Shown: positions 1 through 14,300 of the stretch, piece after piece | Layout: each line of letters starts with the position of its first letter | Position numbering within the stretch: the stretch's first letter is position 1 | From: Trileptium ribeirensis | Taxonomy: Eukaryota > Nematoda > Enoplea > Enoplida > Thoracostomopsidae | Length of the DNA stretch: 64,000 nt | Reading direction: 5' to 3' | NCBI GenBank assembly: GCA_030248225.1 | Contig: JASANE010000690.1 | Span: 1-64,000 of the forward strand | Program-made: the position numbers and the translations under genes | Notes under the pieces: model-generated | The model's database searches: none | Seen by the model: only the letters and a program-made list of their open reading frames with translations | Told to the model about the DNA's origin: nothing

Positions 1-39
1 TTGTTTTGTTCTTCGTTCAGTTACGTATACTTCAGACCA

Positions 40-165
40 TAATGTGTGAGAGAGAGAGTTGGTAACGTGTACGAGAGCGAGAGCTGCAACGTGTTTCGAG
101 AGAGAGAGAGAGAGTTGATATTGTGTAGCGAGAGAGAGAGAGTGGCTCGATTATTGTTGTTTTGA
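40..165. repeat. GA-rich microsatellite
   Basis: Runs of GAGAGAGAG recur within about 120 bases. They are separated by short GT-rich spacers such as ttggtaacgtgt and ttgatattgtgt. This is a simple-sequence repeat with no coding signal. Confidence 0.85.
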
Positions 166-3100
166 ACGTCGTTTCTTTTTAGTTGCCTATTGTGTTTGTC
201 TTTGTGTTTCTATGTTGTTGGTTTTCGATATGGAAACTGCGCCATTCCCGCGCTCCTCCATTGCCGGACTCTGGGGCGCGCCCTCTGCGCATAGCGGGCA
301 ACGCCCCACACACCTTCACCACATGGCTTTCCCGTTTCGTCACTTATTTCAAAACAAGCTTGAGTCAGCCAGGGACTTGGTGTTTTATTTGCAATGGCAG
401 GCTTCCCATTAAAGTAATCGCTGGGCATAGCAGGTGGGCAGCCTGTCCTTGAAGGCTTTCTTGCCATTTCGGCGATAGTCCCTTTTGCAGCAGTGGAGAG
501 GTCACCACTTTGTTGGTATGTCACACGTGTTGTAGGACATTGCTACGATGGTGCCAATGATTGAAGGGGTGCCTTGGCGAGGGCCTGCTCAGCTGGCGTG
601 CTAACGTCTCGCCTTGCCCGGACTCCGCTTTTTGGCGACGACGGTATGAAGTGGGAGCAGGACTCTACTTGGGCGTTGCTCTGAGTTGCCCTAGTCGGAT
701 GAAGAGCCTTGTTCGATACGGGCGAGAGAGAAGCCGGGCCGCGTGCGATTTGAATCAGCAGATTATGTGCTTCAAGTAATTGTGTTTGTCCTCATAAAGC
801 ATTTCCCGAATGTCGGAAAAGAGAGTTGTTGTCAATAACGATGCTTTCTTTATGGTTCATGTGGAGGTGTGCCTTGAATCGCCTCTATTTCCAAGGCTAA
901 GCTCGCAATCTCGTCCTATGTTGCTCATTTCAAGTTATGGGCGACGAGACATGCTGCCTCCTGAAGATACGGACATTTTTAGAAATTACCACTGAAATTG
1001 GGAAACTTGGTTAATGCCCGGAGAGAGCGATTGTGGAAGAACAATTTTAAATATTCTTTGAAACCCAGTCATCACATAAATGACCTAATATCGGAGGGCG
1101 ACAGCTTGGGATGACTTGAGAGGAAACCTGAATGAAAATGGTCCCTGGGCTTTTGCCAAACTGGGAGAGCCAGCGTCTTCGAAACAACGGCCCCTATTAC
1201 GGACGCTTACCTTGAGCTGGTCTTCAAACTTCTGCCGCAAATACTGGTAGCCGGGATCGTTTTCGTACTCCGCAAGTCCAGCCATGTCACGACTATTTGT
1301 AATTAGCTGTATGTGCCGTACAAGCTTTATATAACGAGACAAGTGGAAACATTCCTTCAGCCTTATCTAGTCCCAACCCCATCACCTGTATGGTGGCCAT
1401 GTACAGTAGGAAATGTGGATAAAATGTTCAACGAAACGTTTTTTTTTGCCGTACGCTTCGTATTTAGACACACTTAAGTATTTCAACTTAAAGCCCTTAG
1501 AGTTGAGACGTTTGCCTAATGTAGTTTTCAAGTGAGAAATTTTTTAGCTCGATATAAGGACCTGTTTGAACTGCCAGTCACGGCAATGAATCAACCATTA
1601 ATTAGTCCCCATAATTTCAAGAAACTACTCGATAAACTTGATTTAGCCAGATTTTTCAAATTTGATCCAAATATGAAATCAGAAATATAAGTGGATTTAG
1701 CCCGTTTTTCTGATTTAATTCGTTTATTGTAATTCATGTTTATTTAAATTTGCGCCATATGTTGTATGGTATTTACATAAGGCTGGCAGAGGATGTCGCA
1801 GTCAGTCTATTCCTTAACGGTTGGGCTCGCGATGATGGACTTAAACCCTTCGAGCTGCGACATCCAATGACCGGTAATAAACGATATACGATTCCGTCAG
1901 CCTGAACACCATTAGTTAAAAATGGTTTGGGTGAATATTTGTGAGTTTTTCAAGGAAGAAACTATAAATACTGAGTTTTGCTTAGAGCTGTGTCTCTCGT
2001 GGGCCATTGTAATAAGGGTTCGGCTGAATCTTCGTAAAGCTCACTGCGTTCTCTAGTCTATTTGTGTTCAGCGACTCAAAAACCCCAGGAACTAATTTTG
2101 AAGCACCAAAAAATTTTCCAGGCTCAGACCCCAAAAAATGCTTTCTGGGGCTATATTAAAATACTGAAACCCCGAATTATGTTCTAAAACTCCGGGGAAA
2201 ATGGAAAATTGTTTCGGCTGTAGGAGATGAGTGTTGATGAGATGCATGCATTGGTACCCCCCGCCATAGCGAAGGGTTGAAAAAGTAAAGTGTGATTAGT
2301 CGCCCGGGGAGTTGTGTGGGTAGAGTTCGTGTCTGACGGGCGTCTAATACGCGTGTCCAGTTTACACCTGGGTTGTTCTTGTGTCAAGTCAGTTGACGAA
2401 GCCACGTACGCCAACAAATCACGATTGGCGATGCAGCAACGCGCGACCACTATTTGCGATTCCGCTGATCGTGAAAACGAAATCGCATTTGTGGTTGTAA
2501 CACAAATAGACGACCAACATTGCTGACTGAATCTGAATGTCATTTAAGGAGCGCGGCAAAATGGAGAAATGAGTCCCAACTCACATTCCATTCGCACAGC
2601 CCATACAGAATACCAGTGCCAAAACCCGAATTTGGGTGCTATGAATTGGTGATTTTGACAAGAGAACAGTACTGGTGTTGGCACCTGAAGTGGATCCATG
2701 TGCAACGCAAACAAATCTCAGTAGTGAATTAGAAATGTAATTTTAGTTTTGGAAATCAGTTAAAACATCGTCGTCTGTAGTTTCGAGTAGAAACTTGTAG
2801 AAGCCAAACAATACGGCAAACACAAATGATTTGTTGTTGAGAAATGAGCAACAAACGATGAACACATTCCGAGGCTCGACCTTTCGAAGTTGCCGGGTTG
2901 TTTGCTAATTATAGATTGAGTGGCGAACCTCTGAGCTGACATAACTGGCTTTTTGAGAGCAACAACAAAAATATTTTCCGGTACGAGGAATCCACAGTTT
3001 GACCCGAGAAAAATAGGGTAGACTCGAGCGGAAATTCTGGTTTGTTGTTGTAAAAAATACGTTGCATTGTTGCGTTGCATAAATATCAAATGAATGTATA

Positions 3101-6100
3101 TTCCGCTCCAAGACTGGCCCATGGGGCAATGCCCCGTTGTCTGGCTCCGGTTAGCATTGTTACAAATGCATCGCTATGGCATACAGTTTTGGACAAACAG
3201 TGCCGTGTCTCTTGTGAACACCCGGCAATGGTGCTTGTGCAACTCAGCTGGCTCGCCCCAGCGCTTATTGATATTTGCCGGTGATAAGAAAGCAGCGACT
3301 GTTTTCGGGAAGACGCCTGAAGGAAATGGCTCAAATATGTCAATGGGGTTGTTGTGCGAGCGAATAGATATTTTTCTTGAAAGGCATTTATAATCCCGGC
3401 ATTGCCAAATTTTTTGAGCGACAAAATTGCTATCACGAGGCACCAAATGGCTCCTTCCAATAAATATTTGACCTTCGCTAAACATTGTGCAATTATTGCC
3501 CAAAACAAGAATAAAGATGAGATAAATTAATCGAGGCTATTATAATTGTGACGGGGTTTGTTTGACGTAACGAGTTGAATAAAACGGGAACCGCTTAGCG
3601 TAGAATGACAGGAAGCCTGGTTTTGCCACGGTCACACCACAATGGCTTTGATCGGAGCGGATTTCTGCCTTTCACCAATTGCTACCACTACCATACGATT
3701 CCGCGTTTTTCCAAGTCCCGCGTTAGTTGCGATTGCAAGGTCGGAATCGCTTATGTGGGATTCGGAGGTTATTCAGACTCTTCAGAAATTAATAGTTGAC
3801 TCACCAACAAACTTTCAATAGTTGTAGCTCGGTGGAAATTGAATACTAAGCAATTAACACCGCTTCATTTTTGATTATTTGGCACTAAAATCCCTTACCA
3901 GTGTCTATTTTGTCGGCGCTGAACTCGTGTTTTGGGTTGTGGACGAAAAAATCTCGGGATCGGAAGTGGACCTATGAAAAGGCACAAGTATTTCGGCTCT
4001 CGGCATAATGGCCATACATTTGCCTGCGTGTTGCCACCATAAATAATATCTAATCCATGATTTCTCAAGATATAAGGTAAAGCATCCTGTTCTTACTACA
4101 GTCCTCAAAAGCGATACGTCTTGCAGCAGATTTCCGAGGATTCCCAAGATATCCCAACACAGAAATGTTGCGCGAAGGTGCTTTTGTGTAAGTGGATGCA
4201 TTAACTTAGCGTTTCTTATTGGCGTTGTGAGGAACATTAAACAGCCCATTGAGTTGTTAGAGCGCGGAACGGTTATAGATTGTTACCCGATCCTCCAACA
4301 TTTTTTAAGCTACTACGTATTCTAAATTACAGCCAGCAAAGAAATATGGACAGTTTAAAAAGAGCCAAAGTCCCAAAAATGCAATTTCCTCGGGTTTTCT
4401 CCAAACTCAAATGAAAACCTCTGGCTTCACAAACAACCGCTATGATCACTTAGCTGCTCTTGACGTTTGACCAGTTTGGCCGTGCTTATTTGGAAGGCAA
4501 CCGTTGCTTCAGAGAGGATACATTTCGGAAACTTTAAATGGTTTATCTTGGCTACTTTCCCTTTGCCCGAGGCCATCTCGCACAAGTTTAGTGGAAAGGC
4601 TGCTGGCATCGATTGGTGACTGTTTACTTTGCTTCCTTACAAACTGGCAACTTATTTTAACATCAAACTGCTATCTTGATATTATGGTTCTTCCCACCAA
4701 ATATGCAGCCCAAGAAACCCACAATCTATACAACAGTTTTGCAAATGATGTTTGGGATTTTCAGTAATATTTTGGTTACGAAAAGCAAAAAATTCCAGAT
4801 TATACCGGAGATTATATTCGGATATCCTCCTACTACTCCTCTCAGAGAACAATTTTGACCCGGATTACATCATTTTCAACACATTGTGGCTTTCTTGGGT
4901 TGCCCACCACATGATGCGTATTGGGTGAGAAGGAACAGCAATAACGTCCAGAATATCCACATGCCCGTTCGGTGCGGACATTAAGTAAGTAAGCAGCCAC
5001 CAACAGATGTCTGTGAGCAGCGTTTCCACTAAAGATGCACGAGGTAAATTCAAACAACCAACTACAGATTCCGTATCGTTCCACGTCCGAAATTAGAAGA
5101 TATGTAAGCCGGTTGTTTGTACTTTGGCGACAACCGCTTCTCTGGCTCACAATTGGGTGCTGGGATTCCCTGGCACCCACCCTATCGAGACCATAAAATA
5201 TCCCAGATTTCCATTTTATTTCCAAAAAATTAGTGTTAACATGAAATGGTGTTCACTATGAATGCCATACTGTTTACTAAAATAGGCTGAGTGTATGTTC
5301 GCAACTAATATTGGTACAAAGGGGACTTTGTCAAAAGAACAATGTTTGTTTATGCCTCAAATCCTTTCATAAAATACAACTCCAATAGCAGCCCTGATAT
5401 AGAGTTTTTGATGTATGAAATTTTCAGGATTTGGCTGTCCATTTCCGGATTATTTGATATGTCCCGTAACTTAACCCGGATATGGCAAACGCATGTCATC
5501 CACGGATCGCTTAGTTGGTTGCAGCGGATCAAAGAGCGTATGGGAGTTTTATAATTATTTGCCGTACTCGGGTTATCTCGTCTATTCCCGCGCGTGTATC
5601 CGCCGGGTTCGTAACGGACTCGAGAGAGACTTTGAGACAACGGCACATTTTGGTTCACAAAACAGTAATGGACGACGTTTCCTCTGAGGACAGTGGGCTT
5701 CGGGCACTGGGAGCGTCCGAGTGAGCGTCTTTGGGTACTTTTGGGCTCCTTTTTTGGCTGTGCCGAGTTTTCTTTTCTAACATTACAGCGCGTAGGGCTT
5801 TACCCGAAGAGGACATGTTTGTTTGGTTGTTATTTGCTTCACCCGTCTCATCTGCGCAGTGTTTGTAGGGCGGGCTGACCGCAGTGTTTACCGCCATCAT
5901 TGCTGGAGTTTTCATGTTTGCCGAGTAATTATTTTTTCTCTTTGTTGGGCTGTTTTCTCCCCGTCAATATTTAGGGTTAGACTTTGTAGGGCCATAATTT
6001 GAACCACGAGAGGAGAACTCGGGACGAAAGGCGGATGGCCAACAGTTGTTTGAGCAGAACCAAAACTGTTCCCTGCCTATTAGTTTCGTCGTTGTTGGTT

Positions 6101-7253
6101 TGGAGTGGCAAATGATTATATCTGACGAAGACTAGTCTTAATTTTGCCATCCACTGATATAACGTTTCCTTGTCTTCTCGCAATAAACTGCCAAGACATG
6201 TTTTGTAAACAAGGAAGCTGTGTTTTTGCACAACCGGGGAGTGCCGTAGAGATAAGACGCGCTCTCTCCTATTGCAACGACTGGTTCACGTCCCGAGTGC
6301 TGCTTCAGGTTTGTCCTGGCCTGGGCACATCTGTGACTGGCTCAAAATAGGTGATCCTTTGCGAAGTTGCGGAGTGAAGCTCGTCTTATCATGTTATACT
6401 ACGTAGAATAGTCCAGGTCTTTTGGGACGGAAAGGTTTGCAAATGATGTTGCGTGATTGAGTATAGCTCGGATCAACCCACGAGTGGTATCAGTACGAAC
6501 AAGCGAGGTTTATTTTTCATTTGTGGCAGCTTCGAAAACATTTATATTCGCAGATTGCAGCGTTAGATTAGGAAATTTTTCGATGCGGATCTGCTAAGTC
6601 AGAAAATGTATTGTCACCCAGAGAATTTCTCGGCCAACAGCGTTCCAAAATTGGTGACGCCTATTTTCAAAGGCAGTTTTTACTCACGTCATGATTAGAT
6701 ATATATTTATGTTAAGGCATTTCCAGGAAACTATTAAATTTAATTTCCGAAAATATTTGTGAATTTACAATTTTGGTCAGAGAATTTCTAACCGTCTGAA
6801 CCGATCCAACAATTTTTAAAGTCACCGCACTTGTCAGCGTACATCACTAATATAAACCCACAAAATTATACATGGATCAAAGAGGGTGCCAGAACTGCAA
6901 ACGGGGCAAAAACCGGTCCCACATAGGTTCGAACGAATGGCTCCATTGTTTCCGGTGACCCTCCAAATCTTTTAATGAACGATTATCTTAAAAATTTGAT
7001 ATATAAGCAGTTAAAATGGGTCCCTATCTCCGCGAGTCTGGCCATATACTGTTCGTCAGCAAAGTTGTGTTCTTATCCAGGCGAAGATAAAACATTTCCA
7101 ACATTTTTTTTTGATATGTGCATAATTTACGTTTTCAGACTTAACTAAAAACGCATTTTGCTCGGTCGCAATATTGAAAAGGTACCTCTTTTAAAAGGGG
7201 ACTATCAAACCCCATATGGTTGGGTTGCATAGATGGAACCTATATGGGTTGAC
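166..7253. other. stretch without a recognisable gene
   Basis: About 7 kb of mixed composition. Open frames on both strands reach at most 140 codons, for example 3086-3508 on the - strand. None has a recognisable motif, a repeated pattern of conservative codons or convincing exon boundaries, and they overlap each other in several frames. I see no RNA gene or clear terminal inverted repeats. Upstream exons of a gene could be hidden here, but nothing in the sequence identifies them. Confidence 0.5.
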
Positions 7254-7792
7254 CAGGGAGTAACCGGAATTCCGATCACAAAATCAACGTCGTCGTCTAA
7301 CCGATAGGCACCGCTAGCCGAACGCTAGTCTGAACAATGTTTATGGCCATTAAAGCAATAATTTCAAATTTCCTAGGGAATGACATGTAACGAACGTACA
7401 TATGTCTAGTAAAAGGGGGCCATTGGAGACAGAGCAACGTTGTAAAGTCTACACTCCACGCGTTACAAGAACATTCGGTTTGAAGCAGTTTACGCAGACC
7501 CGTAGAGCCATAGGTAGTTTTCTGCTGGAACTGCAAAAACCGACATTTTGATCGATAAATAAACGTTTTAGCTTCCTCAGCCTCTTCAAAATACCAGAGA
7601 GGCAATAATGACATTGCAATACCTTAAGGTTAATATAAAATTTATTTTTAATGCATTTTAAATCCAGAGTGCCTTCATTTCGTCCTTCGTTCATTTTACT
7701 ATATATCATTTTCGAAGATCAGGCTTCGGATCCGGTTTAAATGCACGGTTGCTGGTTCCGATTCCAGTAAATCTAAGTTCCGGCTATTCCCG
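7254..7792 (+). mobile_element. non-autonomous hAT element, internally deleted copy (family 1)
   Basis: The left end reads CAGGGAGTAACCGGAATTCC and the right end CCGGCTATTCCCG, an imperfect inverted pair. The flanks gggttgac (7246-7253) and ggggtgac (7793-7800) match at 7 of 8 bases, which fits an 8-bp hAT target-site duplication. The interior is homologous to the 3' half of the longer copy at 54378-55548 and lacks several hundred bases of that copy's 5' half. It contains no transposase frame. CAGGG termini with 8-bp duplications are established hAT features; the family assignment rests on those. Confidence 0.75.
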
Positions 7793-8293
7793 GGGGTGAC
7801 GGACCATACTATAAGCCATCATATGCCAAAGACCGCGTGGGAATATTTGTTCGTGAGAAAAAAACAAGCCGGTACAATTTATGATACAAATAAATGGTTC
7901 GCAGAAATATGAGCGAAAACGAATTGCAGGCCAAAAATTACATGGGCCGTTTTGTCAAAATCAAAACTAAAAAGTTTGGGTTCTATTTATTTAATTTAAG
8001 CGGCTAAGCCCCAACGGATGACAGTTTTGTGGGACTAAGGCCAGAATGGAAGATGACATCCTACTCATGTCGAGTTCCCATCGACAGGACAAACCCTTGC
8101 CAGTGTCCGGCTATAATCTGGCGATTTGTTTTGTGTACTTTAGTCTAAATATTGATTTTATGTTTTAGATTATTATTTAAATACAAATTCGGAGCGACAT
8201 TGCTAGAACTAGCCAGAATTAAAGGCATAATTTGGATCAAAATACTTGCTTCAACCTAATCAACAGTGTCGCTAATCAGAAGAGCTGCTCGCA

Positions 8294-8347
8294 ATGGCTG
8301 ATTCCGGCGATCTGAAACGACAAGGCACGATGGAACAAACTGCTCAG
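8294..8347 (+). CDS. repeat-exon gene, exon 1 (start codon)
   Basis: Eighteen codons from ATG at 8294, beginning MADSGDLKRQGTMEQ and ending TAQ, followed by the donor gtaacg. The context gcaATGG is acceptable for initiation. This short exon already carries the first copy of the basic/Thr motif (KRQGTMEQTAQ), which leads straight into EGIEYL of exon 2. That continuity is why I chose this start. No TATA box stands out just upstream. Confidence 0.65.
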
Positions 8348-11300
8348 GTAACGGTCCCTTGGTGATGTTGTACATATGGAGTCTTTGGGTTGACGACAGA
8401 CGCAGGTTTAAAAATTGGCCGGTGAAACAATGCTAAGCAATGCCTGGTTGTTTTGCTACAAATTAGTGAGTAAAACTTATCAACTTAAATACCAACTTCG
8501 TAATAGTCCGACTGTGACGGCGCAATCGAAATCCGTATGAGCATCCCTAACAACGACATTCTTTGTGCCCAGGCGCGTGAATCTGTGCCAAAATGAGGAG
8601 ATCGACCGGATCATTCTTCATTTGGTGATTTTTCATCCAAAAATGGGAGCAGGTCGTGTCAACCGTTATAGAAATGGATTACCAGAAAGTGGGCGATCCT
8701 TCCTTCCCAACCCCCAGTGAGAAAGGGTTTCACTATGAGCAATTTTGTACAATTACTAATTTCATCTTCTTAATCGACGAAGGCAAAAACGTTCGAATTA
8801 GCTGTTAGTATGACCCAGCGTTTTCAGCCCCCCCCCCCCTCCGAAAGTGATTTTACTTGTTATATCGGCGTTCTTTCATAGCCCAGACGGGATCTAAGCA
8901 ATGGAATGCCTCCCCGGTAGCTACTAAAACTCTCTCCGCCATGGAATTGGACGACTATTTTTGACTAGAAATTCAGTTGCTCAGAAGTTATCTGTTGATG
9001 TTTTTGCTGGGGATTATTTTTGACTTTCAAGGCGCAGTTGGAAGACCAGCTTTGACTGAATTGGACATGTCAAAGGCGCAGTTGGAAGACCAGCTTTGAC
9101 TGAATTGGACATGTCAAAGGCGCAGTTGGAAGACCAGCTTTGACTGAATTGGACATGTCAAAGGCGCAGTTGGAAGACCAGCTTTGACTGAATTGGACAT
9201 GTCAAAGGCGCAGTTGGAAGACCAGCTTTGACTGAATTGGACATGTCAAAGGCGCAGTTGGAAGACCAGCTTTGACTGAATTGGACATGTCAAAGGCGCA
9301 GTTGGAAGACCAGCTTTGACTGAATTGGACATGTCAAAGGCGCAGTTGGAAGACCAGCTTTGACTGAATTGGACATGTCAAAGGCGCAGTTGGAAGACCA
9401 GCTTTGACTGAATTGGACATGTCAAAGGCGCAGTTGGAAGACCAGCTTTGACTGAATTGGACATGTCAAAGGCGCAGTTGGAAGACCAGCTTTGACTGAA
9501 TTGGACATGTCAAAGGCGCAGTTGGAAGACCAGCTTTGACTGAATTGGACATGTCAAAGGCGCAGTTGGAAGACCAGCTTGGACTGAATTGGACATGTCA
9601 AAGGCGCAGTTGGAAGACCAGCTTTGACTGAATTGGACATGTCAAAGGCGCAGTTGGAAGACCAGCTTTGACTGAATTGGACATGTCAAAGGCGCAGTTG
9701 GAAGACCAGCTTTGACTGAATTGGACATGTCAAAGGCGCAGTTGGAAGACCAGCTTTGACTTGATCGGACATGTCAAAGGCGCAGTTGAAACCCCATTGA
9801 AACAAGACTGAATTGGACATGTCAAAGGCGCAGTTGGAAGACCACTAGTTTGACCGTTTACATGTCGAGGTCCCCTTGGAAGACCCATGACTGAATTGGA
9901 CATGTCAAAGGCGCAGTTGGAAGACCAGCTTTGACTGAATTGGACATGTCAAAGGCGCAGTTGGAAGACCAGCTAAGACAGAATTTGACATGTCAAAGGC
10001 GCAGTTGGAAGACCAGCTTTGACTGAATTGGACATGTCAAAGGCGCAGTTGGTAAAAAGTCAACCAAAGAAGCGCAAGACCAGCTTAGACAGAAGACCAG
10101 CTACTAAGGCATGCAAAAACGAAAACCAGCTCACAAATAAAGGCGCAGTTGGAAGACCAGCTTTGACTGAATTGGACATGTCAAAGGCGCAGTTGGAAGA
10201 CCAGCTTTGACTGAATTGGAAACACATGTCAAAGGCGCAGTTGGAAGACCAGCTTTGACTGAATTGGACATGTCAAAGGCGCAGTTGGAAGACCAGCTTT
10301 GACTGAATTGGACATGTCAAAGGCGCAGTTGGAAGACCAGCTTTGACTGAATTGGACATGTCAAAGGCGCAGTTGGAAGACCAGCTTTGACTGAATTGGA
10401 CATGTCAAAGGCGCAGTTGGAAGACCAGCTTTGACTGAATTGGACATGTCAAAGGCGCAGTTGGAAGACCAGCTTTGACTGAATTGGACATGTCAAAGGC
10501 GCAGTTGGAAGACCAGCTTTGACTGAATTGGACATGTCAAAGGCGCAGTTGGAAGACCAGCTTTGACTGAATTGGACATGTCAAAGGCGCAGTTGGAAGA
10601 CCAGCTTTGACTGAATTGGACATGTCAAAGGCGCAGTTGGAAGACCAGCTTTGACTGAAACAAAAGGCGCAGTTGGAAGACCAGCTTTGACTGAATTGGA
10701 CATGTCAAAGGCGCAGTTGGAAGACCAGCTTTGACTGAATTGGACATGTCAAAGGCGCAGTTGGAAGACCAGCTTTGACTGAATTGGACATGTCAAAGGC
10801 GCAGTTGGAAGACCAGCTTTGACTGAATTGGACATGTCAAAGGCGCAGTTGGAAGACCAGCTTTGACTGAATTGGACATGTCAAAGGCGCAGTTGGAAGA
10901 CCAGCTTTGACTGAATTGGACATGTCAAAGGCGCAGTTGGAAGACCAGCTTTGACTGAATTGGACATGTCAAAGGCGCAGTTGGAAGACCAGCTTTGACT
11001 GAATTGGACATGTCAAAGGCGCAGTTGGAAGACCAGCTTTGACTGAATTGGACATGTCAAAGGCGCAGTTGGAAGACCAGCTTTGACTGAATTGGACATG
11101 TCAAAGGCGCAGTTGGAAGACCAGCTTTGACTGAATTGGACATGTCAAAGGCGCAGTTGGAAGACCAGCTTTGACTGAATTGGACATGTCAAAGGCGCAG
11201 TTGGATGACCAGCTTGTCCTGTATTGGACCTGTCAAAGGCGCAGTTGGAAGACCAGCTTTGACTGAATTGGACATGTCAAAGGCGCAGTTGGAAGACCAG

Positions 11301-14300
11301 CTTTGACTGAATTGGACATGTCAAAGGCGCAGTTGGAAGACCAGCTTTGACTGAATTGGACATGTCAAAGGCGCAGTTGGAAGACCAGCTTTGACTGAAT
11401 TGGACATGTCAAAGGCGCAGTTGGAAGACCAGCTTTGACTGAAACAGCTTCTAGCGCAGCAAACCAGCACAAACACAAGCGCAAAACCAGCACAACACAA
11501 AGGCGCAGAAGACCAGCACAGACCGACACAAAGCGCAGGAAGACCAGAATTGGACCAATCACATGTCAAGCCAACGAGACCAGCTGACTGATTACATGTC
11601 AAAGGCGCAGTTGGAAGACCAGCTTTGACTGAATTTGACAAAAAGTTAATGTCGCACTTACCACCAGCTAATAATCGTCGGCGTAAGGTGCTCTTAGTTT
11701 AATTACGAAGCCATTCCAAGAAATTTTTCTCAGTCGTCGATGCCCGGAAGACACCTTTTCAATAGATTCCAAGTTCCGTAGGTTTTACAGTGGTGTACTA
11801 CTTCAATCACAGCCCTGTTATAGTTGATTACACATAATGGCAACGTTCCTCGCTCGATGGGAAAATGAAAAACTTTTAGAGCGGAGCGAGGCGAAGCCGA
11901 GCGAAGCGTTTTTATTTTCTGTCTGTGACCAAACAAGTCGATGTCCGTTCGTGCGTTCGTCGCGATAAATTTCCAGAATCACTGAACCAATTTCAAAAAA
12001 CTTTTTTGTTTTATAGCTTAGCATCTGGGAATGTGCACCTGATATATGGGGTTTCAAAATTTTGCATAATGAATTAGCTATAAGCTAATTGCTTGCCTGT
12101 ACTCAGCTAATTAAGGCACTTTTGGTTATATCTCGCTAAATACTTGGAATAAAATCAAATTATCCAAATATCCAAATTATCCTAAGTGGCGTTACGTTAT
12201 AACGTTAGAAATACGGAAAGTGGGAGTTCGGTGTAGTTGTGTTTTATATTTGCCCTAAATTTTCACAAAACCGGCCCCTATTGGAGACTTTATTTTACCA
12301 TTTGGGGCGCTAAATGGTAAAACTCATGGCATGGATCGGACTGAAAAATATCTCCCCCATCGAGAGCTACAACTTTGCTCATATACATTTTTGTCAAAGC
12401 TGCCGTTTTTGAGCCGAACTTTAAAAATGTCAACTTGTCAAAATTTTTACGAAGCTACTTTTTGCATAAAATATATGCCACCGTAAATAATGGCACAGTA
12501 AGTTTAATGTAAAAGTTATTTTTAAGACATTTTAAATCCACAATATACCTTCATTTCTTCCTTCATCTGTTTTATATACTAAGTTTCAGATTTCGGATAC
12601 GGTTTTACTAGTTTTGAAGCGCAAAAAACACCTTCATCATTTTTATTGTCCTGGTTTGGATCGCAATTCCCCTCTCAATCCTACAACCGTTGGACCGCAA
12701 AGACTTTGTTGTTGTTTTCAGGAAGGTATCGAATATCTGAAACATGCCAAGGACAGCTTTTTGGTCGCCAACGCGGAGTCGGGGAAAGCGGCCAACGGAA
12801 CAACCAGCGACGAGCCCGCAACGGTGCCAAAACATGCCGCCGACAAGGTTCGTCTAGTTGCTATTTTTATATAAAGCGTCGCTGGTGTGCAATAAGCCTC
12901 TACAGTAATACACAATGAATAATGCAAAAAGTTAGAAAAATTAGGCCGGGTTGACGACAGCTTAGTGTTAGGCTTTAGTGGAAGCCTTATAACAAGGTGA
13001 AGTTTAAACTAGAGGCTAAGGCTTAGGGTACCGATAACGCTATATCTTGCGCTTCACTAATTGGGTTACTGTAGAGGTTCATTGTGCACGAGTGCCGATA
13101 AAGCATTGGATAGATTTTCTTTCAGTAATCTGTCACAGGTCCCAGTTATTAACATAGAAGATGGTGCCGTCAGGCGCGATAGAACAAGTGCTTTTATGTT
13201 TGCCTCGTTGTATTGTTGATAATTAAAGCTTATTAAACGCAGCAGGATTGTCGTGTTTGATCCAGATTTCGGCTAATCCGACGTGTTTCGCTTAGGTTTA
13301 CTTTCGACCTTAGCTTTAGCCAAGCCGTTCGTACTGACAAATATTTTGACGATACGATTTTGTTACAATTTGATATTTAGCCATTCGAGCAACGCTGATA
13401 AGCTTAATCGAATGGTGTTACCACAGCGGTTTGTTACAAAGCTATTCAGCTCGGTTCTCCAAACTACCAAAATTACACCTGTTTATTATGTCTCAATGTT
13501 GTCAGTTTTAACGGCACTGCCGAAGCTGGTGGAAAGCCAGAGAATCGTCCTACAGAAAAGTTTTTGGTATATTTGGGCTCAACTCGACGAGCTGGGTCCA
13601 ATTATGGTACTCATTATGACCTTTTTCAGATTTTTTTCGATTTTTATAACTCAGCATTAAGGTACCAAAATAAAAAATTTTTGCCGAAATTCGAGCGATA
13701 ATTTACCATTCAACGCAGCTCGACGAGGCAAGTCTAATGGTACCAATTTTCACTCAGTTAAATCATGTAGTGATAAACTATTAAAAAATTAAAGAAACTA
13801 AAATGCACTTTATATCTTAAACCCAATACATCTTCCCGATTTGACGAACCATGGAAAATGGAAGAGTAGCAAACTGTTGACGCCAGGTATCTTTCGAACA
13901 ATCTATCCGGAACACACCTACGGTTTCGAAAAACATCTTTAGCCGACCCCATAACCCGTCAATATTCTGGGTATGAACTTCCGCCTTATTAGGATTAACG
14001 AATTGTGTACCATGGTGCTTAACCCTTTCGTGGATGTAAGATTGCGGTCGTGGCAATCTGGCAAACCCATGGATATGTATTACTAACCTATCGGTAAGTA
14101 CATAACTTCCTGGGCGGACATGCTGACAAATTAAAGGGCTTGATGAAACTGATTGTTCTTTCTGGAACCCGGAAACACAGACATCTTTATGTACCGCGTT
14201 CCAGCATTCACACCAACCAGCCATGTTTCTGACGAGGTAACCCAAGATTATATTTTTGTCGAAAAAACATTGACTCGTCAATTTCAACGTCAATCCCTGG

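Noticed and set aside
3086..3508. 140-codon minus-strand open frame
   Set aside because: No recognisable motif and several overlapping frames on both strands; compatible with chance.
11321..11641. 106-codon minus-strand frame with repeated GLPTAPLTCPIQSK-like sequence
   Set aside because: It is produced by the 44-bp array and its scrambled end; the unit length is not a multiple of three and the frame shifts at each disorder.
13283..13660. 125-codon hydrophobic frame
   Set aside because: Membrane-like composition comes from T-rich DNA; no family motif and no splice context that would link it to a gene.
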